64,000 nucleotides of DNA from Rubrivivax sp. (GTDB lineage: Bacteria; Pseudomonadota; Gammaproteobacteria; Burkholderiales; Burkholderiaceae_C), in the NCBI GenBank assembly GCA_022843905.1, contig JALHMT010000001.1, positions 1 to 64,000 of the forward strand. The letters are read 5' to 3'. The notes under the pieces are model-generated. The model was given only the letters and a program-made list of their open reading frames with translations. It had not been told where the DNA came from and made no database searches. Made by a program: the position numbers and the translations under genes. Shown piece by piece: positions 16,868-25,135 of this stretch (its first letter is position 1; each line of letters begins with the position of its first letter).

Positions 16868-17923
16868 TCAGGCCTCGGCGCCGGTCGAGAGCTGCACCAC
16901 CAGCGGCCACGCCCCTTCGGCGCCAGCCAGCAGCGTCTGCCTGCCCAGTGCCAGTGCCCAGTCCCGCTCGGTTCCCCCTTCGCGACGCCACGACCAGAGC
17001 CGTCGGGTCAGGTGATGCAGCCGGTGTTCGTCGGTGAATCCGATCGCGCCGTGCACCTGATGGCCCACCGCGGCGGCGGTGCCGGCGGCCTGACCGGCTC
17101 GCACCTTGGCCACCGCGGCCGCACCTGTCGGTTCGGCGGTCTGAGCCGTGCTGCAGGCGACTTCCACCGCCATCGTGGCGGCGGCGATCTCGCAGGCCAA
17201 CAGCGCCAGCGAATGCTGCAGCACCTGGAACTTGCCGATCGGACGGCCGAACTGCACGCGCTCTTCGGCGTACTTGAGCGAAAGCTCCAGCACGCGCTGG
17301 CTCGCGCCGACCATGGCGCAGGCGGTGGCCAGCGCAGCCCAGCCGCGCGCGTCGGAGCCGGGCGGCATCCGATGCCAAGCCGTGCTGACCCATGGCTCGG
17401 TGGCGACCAGGTCGCGCGGCTCGCCCGCCGTGTTCTGGCCAGGCCGCAGCGACGGCGCCGGATTGCGCAGCGGCAACACAGCGAGCACCGGCTCGCCTTC
17501 ATGCATGCCGGCGACCACCGCGTGCAGGGCGGTGCGCGCCCAAGGCACCGTCAGCGCTCCGCCCGCCAGCCCCAGCTGTGCACCCCTTGTCTCGAACCGG
17601 ACGCTGGTGCCGTCGAGGACGGCCAGGGTCAGCGGGCCCGGCAGGTCGGCGTCGGCGCCCGCCCGGCGCAACAGACCGCGTGCGACGGTCGATTCCCGCA
17701 GCGGCACGGCCAGGCCGTGGTAGCCCAAATGGCCGAACACCGAGGCCGCGCAGGGCCAGCCTTCGCCATCCGGGTCGTCGACCAGCAGACGATCGAAGCC
17801 GCAGTCCTCCAGCGGCTGCCAGTTCGCGCGATCTGCCGTCCGGTAGGCGCCGACTGCTTCCAGGTCTGCGAACAGGCGCCCGGCGGCGTCGCGCACCTGG
17901 GTGCGAAGGGATTGATGTTGCAT
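16868..17923 (-). CDS. Acyl-CoA dehydrogenase-like subunit (pair partner 1)
   Basis: 351 residues, slightly short for an acyl-CoA dehydrogenase (usual 380-400). The C-terminal domain is recognisable: YAEERVQFGRPIGKFQVLQHSLA and HQVHGAIGFTDEHRLHHLTRRL. The N-terminal half is poorly conserved, and the usual FAD-contacting GGT-x-E motif near the end is missing. The partner encoded 15 bases upstream does have such a motif. This split resembles the alpha2-beta2 heterotetrameric dehydrogenases of steroid side-chain degradation (FadE28/FadE29 type), where two unlike subunits share an active site. It is the last gene of the minus-strand operon and converges with the GntR gene. Confidence 0.82.
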   Translation of the reverse strand: MQHQSLRTQVRDAAGRLFADLEAVGAYRTADRANWQPLEDCGFDRLLVDDPDGEGWPCAASVFGHLGYHGLAVPLRESTVARGLLRRAGADADLPGPLTLAVLDGTSVRFETRGAQLGLAGGALTVPWARTALHAVVAGMHEGEPVLAVLPLRNPAPSLRPGQNTAGEPRDLVATEPWVSTAWHRMPPGSDARGWAALATACAMVGASQRVLELSLKYAEERVQFGRPIGKFQVLQHSLALLACEIAAATMAVEVACSTAQTAEPTGAAAVAKVRAGQAAGTAAAVGHQVHGAIGFTDEHRLHHLTRRLWSWRREGGTERDWALALGRQTLLAGAEGAWPLVVQLSTGAEA

Positions 17924-17938
17924 CGTCGAGGCTCCTGG

Positions 17939-19078
17939 TCAGCGCAGCCCGAGCTCGCGGGCGATGATGCCGCGCAGCACCTCGCGCGTGCCGCCCCGCA
18001 GCGAGAAGGACGGCGCCACCTGCGTCAGGTAGTCGGCCACTTCGGCGAGGTCGGGGTGTGCCGCGTGGTCTGCTTCGTTGAACAGGTCGTGGGCGAGCTG
18101 GGGCAGCTTCTGCTCCAGGTCGTTGCCCAGCGCCTTCACGATGGCCGCCACCACGTTGGGCCGCTCGCCACGCGCCAGCATGCCGGCCACACCGAGGGAC
18201 ATCGCGCGCAGCGTGGCCAACTCGGCGGTCAGCCGGCCCAGGGCCTCCACCTGCGCCGCGTCGTGCGGTGAGGCGGCCTGCACCATCGCCAGCATCAGCT
18301 GCAGGCTGCTCAGGTAGCGTTCGGGGCCGCTGCGCTCCAGCGCCAGCTCGGCCGTCACCTGCTCCCAGCCGCGGCCCTCGGTGCCCAGCAGCGCCTGGTG
18401 CGGCACCACGGCATCCTGGAACACGACCTCGTTGAAGTCGGTCTCGCCGGCCAGGTTGCGGATGGGCCGGATCGTGATGCCGGGCGTGCGCAGGTCGATC
18501 AGCAGCTGTGACAGTCCGTCGTGCCGCTGCGCGGCGGCGTCGGTACGCACCAGAGCGATCATGAAGTGCGCGCGATGCGCGTTGGTCGTCCACAGCTTGG
18601 TGCCGTTGATGCGCCACCCGTCGGCAACTCGCTCGGCGCGTGTCCGAAGCGCGGCCACATCGGAGCCGGCGTCGGGCTCGCTCATGCCGATGCAGAAGTA
18701 CAGCTCGCCCTGTGCCATGCGTGGCAGCAGCGCCTGCCGCTGCGCAGGGGTGCCGTAGCGCAGCAGCAGCGGGCCGCTCTGGCGGTCGGCGATCCAGTGC
18801 GCTCCGCAGGGCGCGCCGGCGGCCAGCAGTTCCTCCAGCACCACGTAGCGTTCCAGATCGGAGCGCTCGTGCCCGCCGAAGTCGCGAGGCCAGACCATGC
18901 CGATCCAGCCCCGGCGGCCCAGGGAACGGCTGAAGCCGGGATCGAAGGCGGTCCAGCTCTCGGCCTTGCGTCGGGCAGGCAGGCTGCTCACCTGCTCGTG
19001 AAGGAACTCGCGCACCTCCAGGCGCAGCGCCTCGCAGGCCGGCGTCAGGCTGCAGCGGGGGATCGACAGATCGGTCAT
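17939..19078 (-). CDS. Acyl-CoA dehydrogenase (pair partner 2)
   Basis: 379 residues from ATG 19078, which overlaps the upstream hydratase stop (ATGA). All three domains of the family are present: an N-terminal helical domain (WIGMVWPRDFGGHERS), the middle beta-domain (FCIGMSEPDAGSDVAAL, INGTKLWTTNAHRAHF), and a C-terminal helical domain with the FAD-contacting LRGGTREVLRGIIARELG. It oxidises an acyl-CoA at C2-C3 and passes electrons to ETF. The adjacent 351-residue partner lacks the GGT motif, so the two probably form a heteromer. Confidence 0.88.
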   Translation of the reverse strand: MTDLSIPRCSLTPACEALRLEVREFLHEQVSSLPARRKAESWTAFDPGFSRSLGRRGWIGMVWPRDFGGHERSDLERYVVLEELLAAGAPCGAHWIADRQSGPLLLRYGTPAQRQALLPRMAQGELYFCIGMSEPDAGSDVAALRTRAERVADGWRINGTKLWTTNAHRAHFMIALVRTDAAAQRHDGLSQLLIDLRTPGITIRPIRNLAGETDFNEVVFQDAVVPHQALLGTEGRGWEQVTAELALERSGPERYLSSLQLMLAMVQAASPHDAAQVEALGRLTAELATLRAMSLGVAGMLARGERPNVVAAIVKALGNDLEQKLPQLAHDLFNEADHAAHPDLAEVADYLTQVAPSFSLRGGTREVLRGIIARELGLR

Positions 19079-19914
19079 CGCGAGCCGCCCTTGGCCAGGA
19101 AGGCCTGCACGGCGGCTGCGTGCTCGGGCCCCGCCTGGGCCAGTGACTGCAGGGCCGCGGACAGCTGGAGCACCGTCTCCAGCGGCGCCGTCTGTGCCTC
19201 GCGCATCAGGCGCTTGCTCAGGCGCAGCGTGGTGCCCGGGTTGACGGCGATGCGCGCAGCCAGCAGTTGGGCGCGCGGCAGCAGATCGTCGGGCTCGACG
19301 ACCTCGCTGACCAGCCCCCAGGCCAGCGCCTGGGCCGCGCTGATCGGCTCGCCGGTGAACACCATCTCGGCGGCGCGCTGCCAGCCGATGGCTCGCTGCA
19401 GGAACCAGACGCCGCCGTCGCCCGAAATCAAGCCCATCTTCACGAAGCTCTGCGCAAAGCGCGCGCGCGTGGAGGCCAGGCGGATGTCGCACATGCAGGC
19501 CAGGTCGCAGCCCACGCCCATGGCAGCGCCGTTGACGGCCGCGATGGTGGGTATCTCCAGGGCATGCAGCGCGGCAGGGATGCGCTGAATGCCTTCGCGG
19601 TAGGCGAGCCGCGTGGCGGTCGCGGGCGGGCGCTCGGCGAGGGTCTGCGCCATGGCCTGGATGTCTCCGCCTGCACTGAAGGCGCTGCCGGCGCCCGTCA
19701 GCACGAGTGCGCGCACGGCCTGGTCGCGGCCGATGGCTTCGATCGTCGCGACGAACTCGTCGGCATCGGCGTGGCCGAAGGCGTTGCGGCTGTCAGGACG
19801 GTCCAGCGTGAGCAGCGCCACACCGTCGGCGACCTGCAATCGCAGCAGGCTCGCAGGGCTGCCTTCGCGATGCGCGCTTCCGAGCTCCCCCTTCGGGTGC
19901 CCTGGCGCGCTCAT
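19075..19914 (-). CDS. Enoyl-CoA hydratase/isomerase family protein
   Basis: 279 residues from ATG 19914; an in-frame ATG at 19992 would add 26 residues overlapping the DUF35 gene, and the conserved fold only begins at LLRLQVADGVALLTLDRP. Crotonase landmarks: oxyanion-hole segments AFSAGGDIQAM and AAVNGAAMGVGCDLA, then MGLISGDGGVWFLQRAIG. Aspartates and glycines sit around the position of the second catalytic Glu, so it may be an isomerase or a hydratase with altered chemistry. It sits between a DUF35 protein and an acyl-CoA dehydrogenase, consistent with hydrating the dehydrogenase product. Confidence 0.83.
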   Translation of the reverse strand: MSAPGHPKGELGSAHREGSPASLLRLQVADGVALLTLDRPDSRNAFGHADADEFVATIEAIGRDQAVRALVLTGAGSAFSAGGDIQAMAQTLAERPPATATRLAYREGIQRIPAALHALEIPTIAAVNGAAMGVGCDLACMCDIRLASTRARFAQSFVKMGLISGDGGVWFLQRAIGWQRAAEMVFTGEPISAAQALAWGLVSEVVEPDDLLPRAQLLAARIAVNPGTTLRLSKRLMREAQTAPLETVLQLSAALQSLAQAGPEHAAAVQAFLAKGGSR

Positions 19915-19972
19915 CGCCTGGCCCAGCCCTGGGTGGGCTGCGTGTCGATCTGTCTTGAGCGGCTGGGTGGGG

Positions 19973-20374
19973 TCATGGGTCGTCTCCTTCATCGGCTTCG
20001 AACACGGGCAGCCATTGGCCGCCAGGCGCTGCGGCCCAGGCCACGCGCACGCGTGCGCCCGAGGACCAGGCAGCATCACGCGGCGCCCGGCCCAGCTGCG
20101 TGAGCAGCGTCACGCCATCGTCCAGGCGCACGTAGGCCACGGTGTAGGGGCCGTTCCTGGTCTGCACTTCGGTCCAGGCGTACACGCTGCCGCGGCCTGC
20201 CGAGAACGCCAGCGACACGTCGTCGGCGTGGCAGTGCGGACAGAAGGCTCGCGGGTAGAAGTGGGCGCGCCCGCAGGTGCTGCACATACCGACGCGCAGT
20301 TCCCGCCGCAAACAGGCTTCCAGCCAGGGCGCGGAGGCCGGTGTGGGCTGGGGATCGAGCAGCGGAAAGGTCAT
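19973..20374 (-). CDS. DUF35 OB-fold / zinc-ribbon protein, partner of the SCP-x thiolase
   Basis: 133 residues from ATG 20374. An N-terminal zinc ribbon (CSTCGRAHFYPRAFCPHC) is followed by an OB-fold domain (GSVYAWTEVQTRNGPYTVAYVRLDDGVTLLTQL). DUF35 proteins form complexes with SCP-x/Ltp2-type thiolases; in steroid-degrading actinobacteria the ChsH2 DUF35 domain is required for Ltp2 aldolase activity. Here the thiolase gene lies 13 bases upstream in the same direction, which strongly supports the same pairing. Confidence 0.85.
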   Translation of the reverse strand: MTFPLLDPQPTPASAPWLEACLRRELRVGMCSTCGRAHFYPRAFCPHCHADDVSLAFSAGRGSVYAWTEVQTRNGPYTVAYVRLDDGVTLLTQLGRAPRDAAWSSGARVRVAWAAAPGGQWLPVFEADEGDDP

Positions 20375-20387
20375 GGGCAGTCCCGAT

Positions 20388-21551
20388 TCATTCGCGCCGC
20401 AGGACCAGCACCGCGCTGCCATGACGCGAGCCCAGCAGGCCGCCGATGCCGCTGACCAGCGCATGCTCGAGGCCTGGCACCTGAACCGCAGAGTGCGCCT
20501 CGCCGCGCAGCTGCCGCACGGCTTCTATCAGCTTGACCATGCCGCCGCGGTTGGACGGATGGTTGTTGCACAGCCCGCCACCGTCGGTGTTCACCGCCAG
20601 CCGGCCGCTGCCTGCGACGAGGCCGCCGTCGTCCACGAAACGCCCGGCCTCTCCCTTGGTGCAGAAGCCCAGGTCCTCCAATTGCATCAGCACGGTGATC
20701 GTGAAGCTGTCGTAGATCGACGCGTAGCGGATCTCCTGCGGCCGCAGCCCGCATTGCGCGAAGGCGTCAGCGCCGGCCTGCCGCGTGGCCGACCACGTCA
20801 GATCGACATCGCCGCCCCGCAGGCCCTTGACCGACTCGCCACTGCCGACGATGCGCACCACCGGGCGCCGCAGCGACTTCATCACGGCGGGGTGCACCAC
20901 CACCAGCGCAGCGCCGCCGTCGCTGATCACGCAGCAGTCCAGGCGACGCAGCGGGCTGGCCACCAGTGGCGAGGCCAGCACGTCGTCCGGGGTGACCACC
21001 TGTCGCAGCATGGCGTGCGGGTTGTGCTGCGCATGCTGCGAGAAGGCTGCCTTGATCCAGGCCAGTTGTCGGGGTGTGGTGCCGTACTGGTGCATGTGGC
21101 GCTGGGCGACCAGCGCATACATGGCGGCCACGCCGGCGTTGTAGGGCGCCTCGAAGGCGCTTTCGGGCGCCGCGGCAGCGCTGCGCACCGTGCTGGCGTG
21201 CAGCGCGGGCTGTGAGCGGGGCAGTCCGGCCATCGTGATCAGCGCCACGCGGCAGCGGCCGGCGGCGATGGCCATGGCGGCGTGCGCCGCATGGATCAAC
21301 GGCGCCGAGCCGCCGGTATCGGTGCTGTCCACGTGGCGCACATTCAGGCCCAGGTGGTCGACCATGGAGTGCGGCCCCAGGCCGGGTGCATCGCCGGCGC
21401 AGAAATAGCCGTCCACGTCGGCCGCCGACAGGCCGGCGTCGGCCAGCGCGCCGTGCGCCGCCTCTGCATGCAGCTGCGCCAGGCCATGGGCGGGTGCCAG
21501 CCGCAGCGGGTGTTCATAGGCGCCGGCGATGCAGGCGGCGGGGTGAGGCAC
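20388..21551 (-). CDS. SCP-x/Ltp2-type thiolase-fold protein
   Basis: 387 residues from a GTG at 21551, chosen because an AGGAG box sits 8 bases upstream and because the sequence before it is not thiolase-like. The thiolase fold is seen in AAHGALADAGLSAADVDGYF, DGGAALVV, YDSFTITVLMQLEDLGFC and NTDGGGLCNNHPSNRGGM. The usual nucleophilic Cys position reads STDTGGSAP, without Cys. That is a hallmark of lipid-transfer-type retro-aldolases such as Ltp2 rather than true thiolases. With the adjoining DUF35 protein it probably cleaves a beta-hydroxyacyl-CoA by retro-aldol reaction, or acts as an atypical thiolase. Confidence 0.8.
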   Translation of the reverse strand: MPHPAACIAGAYEHPLRLAPAHGLAQLHAEAAHGALADAGLSAADVDGYFCAGDAPGLGPHSMVDHLGLNVRHVDSTDTGGSAPLIHAAHAAMAIAAGRCRVALITMAGLPRSQPALHASTVRSAAAAPESAFEAPYNAGVAAMYALVAQRHMHQYGTTPRQLAWIKAAFSQHAQHNPHAMLRQVVTPDDVLASPLVASPLRRLDCCVISDGGAALVVVHPAVMKSLRRPVVRIVGSGESVKGLRGGDVDLTWSATRQAGADAFAQCGLRPQEIRYASIYDSFTITVLMQLEDLGFCTKGEAGRFVDDGGLVAGSGRLAVNTDGGGLCNNHPSNRGGMVKLIEAVRQLRGEAHSAVQVPGLEHALVSGIGGLLGSRHGSAVLVLRRE

Positions 21552-21568
21552 GCAGCGGGCTCCTGTCG

Positions 21569-22708
21569 TCAGTGCGCCTGCGCGGCGTGGCGCGCCAGGT
21601 GATGCTGCACGTCGCCGAACTGCAGCTCGATGGCCATGAGTCGGCGGAAGGCGTGGCTGACCACGCATTCGTCGGTGAGGCCGATCGCGCCGTGCAGCTG
21701 CACCGCCAGCTGCGCGGCCTGACGCGCGCAGCGCCCGACCATCACCTTCACGGCAGACATCGCCAGGCCGCGGGCGGCGGCGTCATCCCAGTCGGCCGCG
21801 CTGCTGGCATAGCAGGCCATGCTGCGCACCTGCTCGGTGGCGATGAGCATGTCCACCGCGGCATGCTGCAGCACCTGGAAACTCGCCAGCGGCTTGCCGA
21901 ACTGCTGCCGCGTCTTCAGGTGTTCCACCGTGGTCTCCAACAGCAGCTCCATCAGGCCCCAGGCCTCGGCGGCCAGGGCGCCTATCGTGCGGTCCACGGC
22001 CTCGCGCAGAAGGGGCAGTCCCGCGTCGACGGGCCCGATCAGTGCGTGCCTGGGCAGCAGCATGCCGACCAGGGTCAGGTCCGATGCGGACAGGCCGTCG
22101 TGGGTGTCATAGTGGCGCCATTGCAGGCCGGGGGAGCGCGGGTCCAGCAGGAACAGCGACACGCCCGACTCGGCATCGACGTCGCCCGCAGTGCGAGCGC
22201 TGACGATCACGGCATCGGCGCCTCGGGCCTGCAGGACGAGCAGCTTGCGGCCGTCCAGTCGCCAGCCGCTGCTCTCGGCAGCGGCTCGGCACCCGACATG
22301 ATTCAGCCGCCCGTGGGAGGACGCCTCCTCGCAGGCCAGGCTCGCTCGCGCCGTGCCCTCGGCGATGCGCGGCAGCCAGTGCGATGCAGCCTCGCCGCCG
22401 GCGGCGCGCAGCACGCTGCCGGCGAGCACCACCGTGGACAGCCACGGCTCCAGCAGCAGGGCGCGGCCCAGCGAGCGCGCCGCCAGCATGGTCTCCACTG
22501 GGCCGCCTCCCAGGCCACCCAGCGCTTGCGGGAAGGGCAGTGCCAGCAGGCCGAGTTCGGCCAGCTGGCGCCATGTGGCGGGGTCACCGTCCGGCAGATC
22601 GCGGCGCCGCCGCTCCCTGGCCAGGAAGCCGTATTCGCGCTGCACCCAGCGGTCCACGGCGTCCTGCAAGGCACGTTGTTCGGGAGTGAAGCAGCCATCC
22701 ACCGTCAC
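21569..22708 (-). CDS. Acyl-CoA dehydrogenase-like subunit (second pair, partner 1)
   Basis: 379 residues; its ATG overlaps the stop of the larger dehydrogenase gene (ATGA, 22705-22708). Acyl-CoA dehydrogenase features include WRQLAELGLLALPFPQALGG, HLKTRQQFGKPLASFQVLQH and QLHGAIGLTDECVVSHAFRR. The C-terminus (FGDVQHHLARHAAQAH) lacks the GGT-x-E/V FAD motif, as in the other pair's smaller subunit. It probably forms a heteromer with the protein of 22705-23904. A GTG-started thiolase gene follows 17 bases later. Confidence 0.85.
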   Translation of the reverse strand: MTVDGCFTPEQRALQDAVDRWVQREYGFLARERRRRDLPDGDPATWRQLAELGLLALPFPQALGGLGGGPVETMLAARSLGRALLLEPWLSTVVLAGSVLRAAGGEAASHWLPRIAEGTARASLACEEASSHGRLNHVGCRAAAESSGWRLDGRKLLVLQARGADAVIVSARTAGDVDAESGVSLFLLDPRSPGLQWRHYDTHDGLSASDLTLVGMLLPRHALIGPVDAGLPLLREAVDRTIGALAAEAWGLMELLLETTVEHLKTRQQFGKPLASFQVLQHAAVDMLIATEQVRSMACYASSAADWDDAAARGLAMSAVKVMVGRCARQAAQLAVQLHGAIGLTDECVVSHAFRRLMAIELQFGDVQHHLARHAAQAH

Positions 22709-23904
22709 AGCCCCAGCACGGTCCTGGCGAGGATGTTCTTCTGCACTTCGGTGCTGCCACCATAGAGGGAAGCAGCGCGCAGCGAGAGGTAGACGGGAGC
22801 CACCGTCGGCGCCCAGTCCGCACCGGCCGGCGCATCATCGCCCGTGAAGTGTTCGAACTCTCCCGCCGCCGCCAGCGCCGGCGCGCCCGCCGCCCACAGC
22901 AGCAGTTCCGAAGCCTGCTGGCGCAGCTGGGTGCCACGTATCTTGAGGATGGACGAGCGCGGGTCCGGCGTGTCTGGATGGGCATCGGCGTCGGCCACGA
23001 TGCGCATCTGCGTGATCTCCAGCGCCAGCAGCTCGATCTCCAGCGACGCTGCCTGCTGACGGAACACCGGATCGGCGGACAGCATGCCGCTCTCGGACGG
23101 CCGCAGTGCCGCCAGTTGCCGCGCGCGACGCAGGATGTGCCGCGACATGCCGATGCGGGCAATACCCGTGCGCTCGCTGCCGAGCAGGAACTTGGCGATG
23201 GCCCAGCCGCCGTTCTCTTCGCCCACGCAGCAGTCCAGCGGCACGCGCACGTCGTCCAGGAAGACGGCGTTCACCTCATGGCGACCGTCCATCGTGAGAA
23301 TGGGCCGCACGGTGACGCCCGGCAGGCGCAGATCGATCAGCAGCAGCGTGATGCCGGCCTGCCGCGCCGCCGAGGCGTCGGTGCGTACGAGTGTGAACAT
23401 CCAGTCGGCGTGCTGAGCCATGCCCTGCCAGATCTTGCTGCCGTTGACCCCGTAGTGGTCGCCGTCCCGACGCGCTGCGGTGGACAGCGCGGCCAGATCG
23501 GAGCCAGCGCCGGGTTCCGAGAAGCCCTGGCACCACCAGTCGTCCAGGTTGCGTATGCGCGGCAGGAAGCGCTCCTTCTGCGCCTGCGTGCCGAAGGTGG
23601 CGATCACGGGGCCGATCATCGCCACGTTGAACGACACCGGCTCGGGCGCCGGCGCCTGGTGCAGTTCGTCGAAGAAGATGCTGCGCTGCACCGCCGTGAA
23701 GCCGGGCCCGCCCCAACGTGCGGGCCAACCAGGCGTGGCCCAGTTGCGGCGGTTGAGGCGACGGTGCCAGTCCTGGATCTCGTGTCGCGTGAGCGAGCGG
23801 TGCTCGGCCAGCTTGTCGCGTACCCCGGACGGCAGCTCGGCATCGATGAAGGCGCGCACCTCGGCCCGGAAGCGCTGGTCGGCGACGCTGAGGCCGAAGT
23901 TCAT
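22705..23904 (-). CDS. Acyl-CoA dehydrogenase (second pair, partner 2)
   Basis: 399 residues from ATG 23904, which overlaps the CoA-transferase stop. Full-length family member: GWPARWGGPGFTAVQRSIFFDEL, the middle-domain motif QGFSEPGAGSDLAAL, VNGSKIWQGMAQHADW, and the C-terminal LYGGSTEVQKNILARTVLGL, the FAD-contacting loop. It is typical of the FadE-type dehydrogenases that act on CoA thioesters of large or branched acids. Tight overlap on both sides implies one transcript with the transferase and its smaller partner. Confidence 0.88.
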   Translation of the reverse strand: MNFGLSVADQRFRAEVRAFIDAELPSGVRDKLAEHRSLTRHEIQDWHRRLNRRNWATPGWPARWGGPGFTAVQRSIFFDELHQAPAPEPVSFNVAMIGPVIATFGTQAQKERFLPRIRNLDDWWCQGFSEPGAGSDLAALSTAARRDGDHYGVNGSKIWQGMAQHADWMFTLVRTDASAARQAGITLLLIDLRLPGVTVRPILTMDGRHEVNAVFLDDVRVPLDCCVGEENGGWAIAKFLLGSERTGIARIGMSRHILRRARQLAALRPSESGMLSADPVFRQQAASLEIELLALEITQMRIVADADAHPDTPDPRSSILKIRGTQLRQQASELLLWAAGAPALAAAGEFEHFTGDDAPAGADWAPTVAPVYLSLRAASLYGGSTEVQKNILARTVLGL

Positions 23905-25133
23905 CCGATCACCCCGCGCTGGCGCAGGCCGGCGATGGTCGCCTTGTCCAGCCCCAGCCGCTGCGACAGCACTTCGTCGGTGTGCTGACCCATCAGCGGC
24001 GGGGGCAGGGCGCTGCCCACCCGGCCCGACGACATCTTCAGCGGATTGGCCACCAGCGGCAGGCTGCCGGCCACGGGGTGCTGCACTTCCGTCCGCAGGC
24101 CGCGGTGCTGCACCTGCGGATCTGCGAAGGTCTCCGGCAATTCGTTGACCTGCGAGGCCGGTACGCCGGCGGCGTCCAGCCGAGCCAGCGCGTCGGCCGC
24201 GTCCATGCCTGCGAAGACCGCCGACAGGATCTCGACCAGCGGGTCGCGGTTGTGGATGCGTCCCGAGGTGCTGTCGAAGCGGGGGTCGGCAGGCAGTTCC
24301 GGCCGAGCGATGGCGCGGCACAGCGCGGCGAACTGCCGGTTGTTGGCAGCCACCAGGAAGATCGCGCGATCTCGGCAGTTGAAGGCCTGCGAAGGCACAC
24401 CGCCGTAGCCCCCGTTGCCGCGCCGCAGAGGCGCTTGGCCGGAGACGAGGTAGCTCATCGCGTAGTGCGACAGCGTGGAGACACAGCAGTCCAGCAGGGC
24501 GACGTCGATGTACTGGCCTACCCCGGTGGTCTGGTCGCGCTGGCGCAGCGCCGCCTGTATGCCCATCGCGGCGAACAGGCTGGTCACCACGTCCACGATG
24601 CTCATGCCGACCTTCATCGGCTCGGCCGGGTGACCGCTGGTGGCCATCATGCCGCCCAGGGCCTGGAAGATGCCGTCATAACCCGGCCGGTGCGCGTAGG
24701 GTCCCGTCTGCCCGAAGCCGGTGACCGAGCAGTACACCAGGCGCGGATTCAGCGTGCGCAGGCTCTCCTGATCGAGGCCGTACTTCTTCAGCGTGCCGGT
24801 GCGGAAGTTCTCGATCAGCACGTCGCTTTCCGCGGCCAGCCCTCGCACCAGGTCCTGGCCCTCGGCCGAGGCCAGGTCCACCGTGATCGAACGCTTGCCC
24901 CGGTTGCAGCTGAGGTAGAAGGCTGCTGTGTCCGTCGGCAGGCCGTCCCGGTCCTTCATGAAGGGCGGACCGTAGGTGCGCGACTCGTCCCCGTCGCCGG
25001 GGCGTTCGACCTTGATGACCTCCGCGCCGAGGTCGGCCAGCCACTGCGCCGTCATCGGACCCGCGAGAATGCGGCTGAGGTCCAGGACCCGCACGCCCGC
25101 CAGCGGGCCGGGACTGTCGGTCTGGGGGGGCAT
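23901..25133 (-). CDS. CaiB/BaiF-type (class III) CoA transferase
   Basis: 410 residues, the usual length. The N-terminus GVRVLDLSRILAGPMTAQWLADLGAEVIKVE, then RGKRSITVDL, and RPGYDGIFQALGG with the catalytic Asp, are diagnostic. These enzymes move CoA between carboxylic acids without ATP. As the most likely activating enzyme of the cluster it would load the free acid imported into the cell, or recycle CoA from an end product. It lies 2 bases downstream of an enoyl-CoA hydratase gene and overlaps the following dehydrogenase gene. Confidence 0.9.
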   Translation of the reverse strand: MPPQTDSPGPLAGVRVLDLSRILAGPMTAQWLADLGAEVIKVERPGDGDESRTYGPPFMKDRDGLPTDTAAFYLSCNRGKRSITVDLASAEGQDLVRGLAAESDVLIENFRTGTLKKYGLDQESLRTLNPRLVYCSVTGFGQTGPYAHRPGYDGIFQALGGMMATSGHPAEPMKVGMSIVDVVTSLFAAMGIQAALRQRDQTTGVGQYIDVALLDCCVSTLSHYAMSYLVSGQAPLRRGNGGYGGVPSQAFNCRDRAIFLVAANNRQFAALCRAIARPELPADPRFDSTSGRIHNRDPLVEILSAVFAGMDAADALARLDAAGVPASQVNELPETFADPQVQHRGLRTEVQHPVAGSLPLVANPLKMSSGRVGSALPPPLMGQHTDEVLSQRLGLDKATIAGLRQRGVIG

Positions 25134-25135
25134 GG

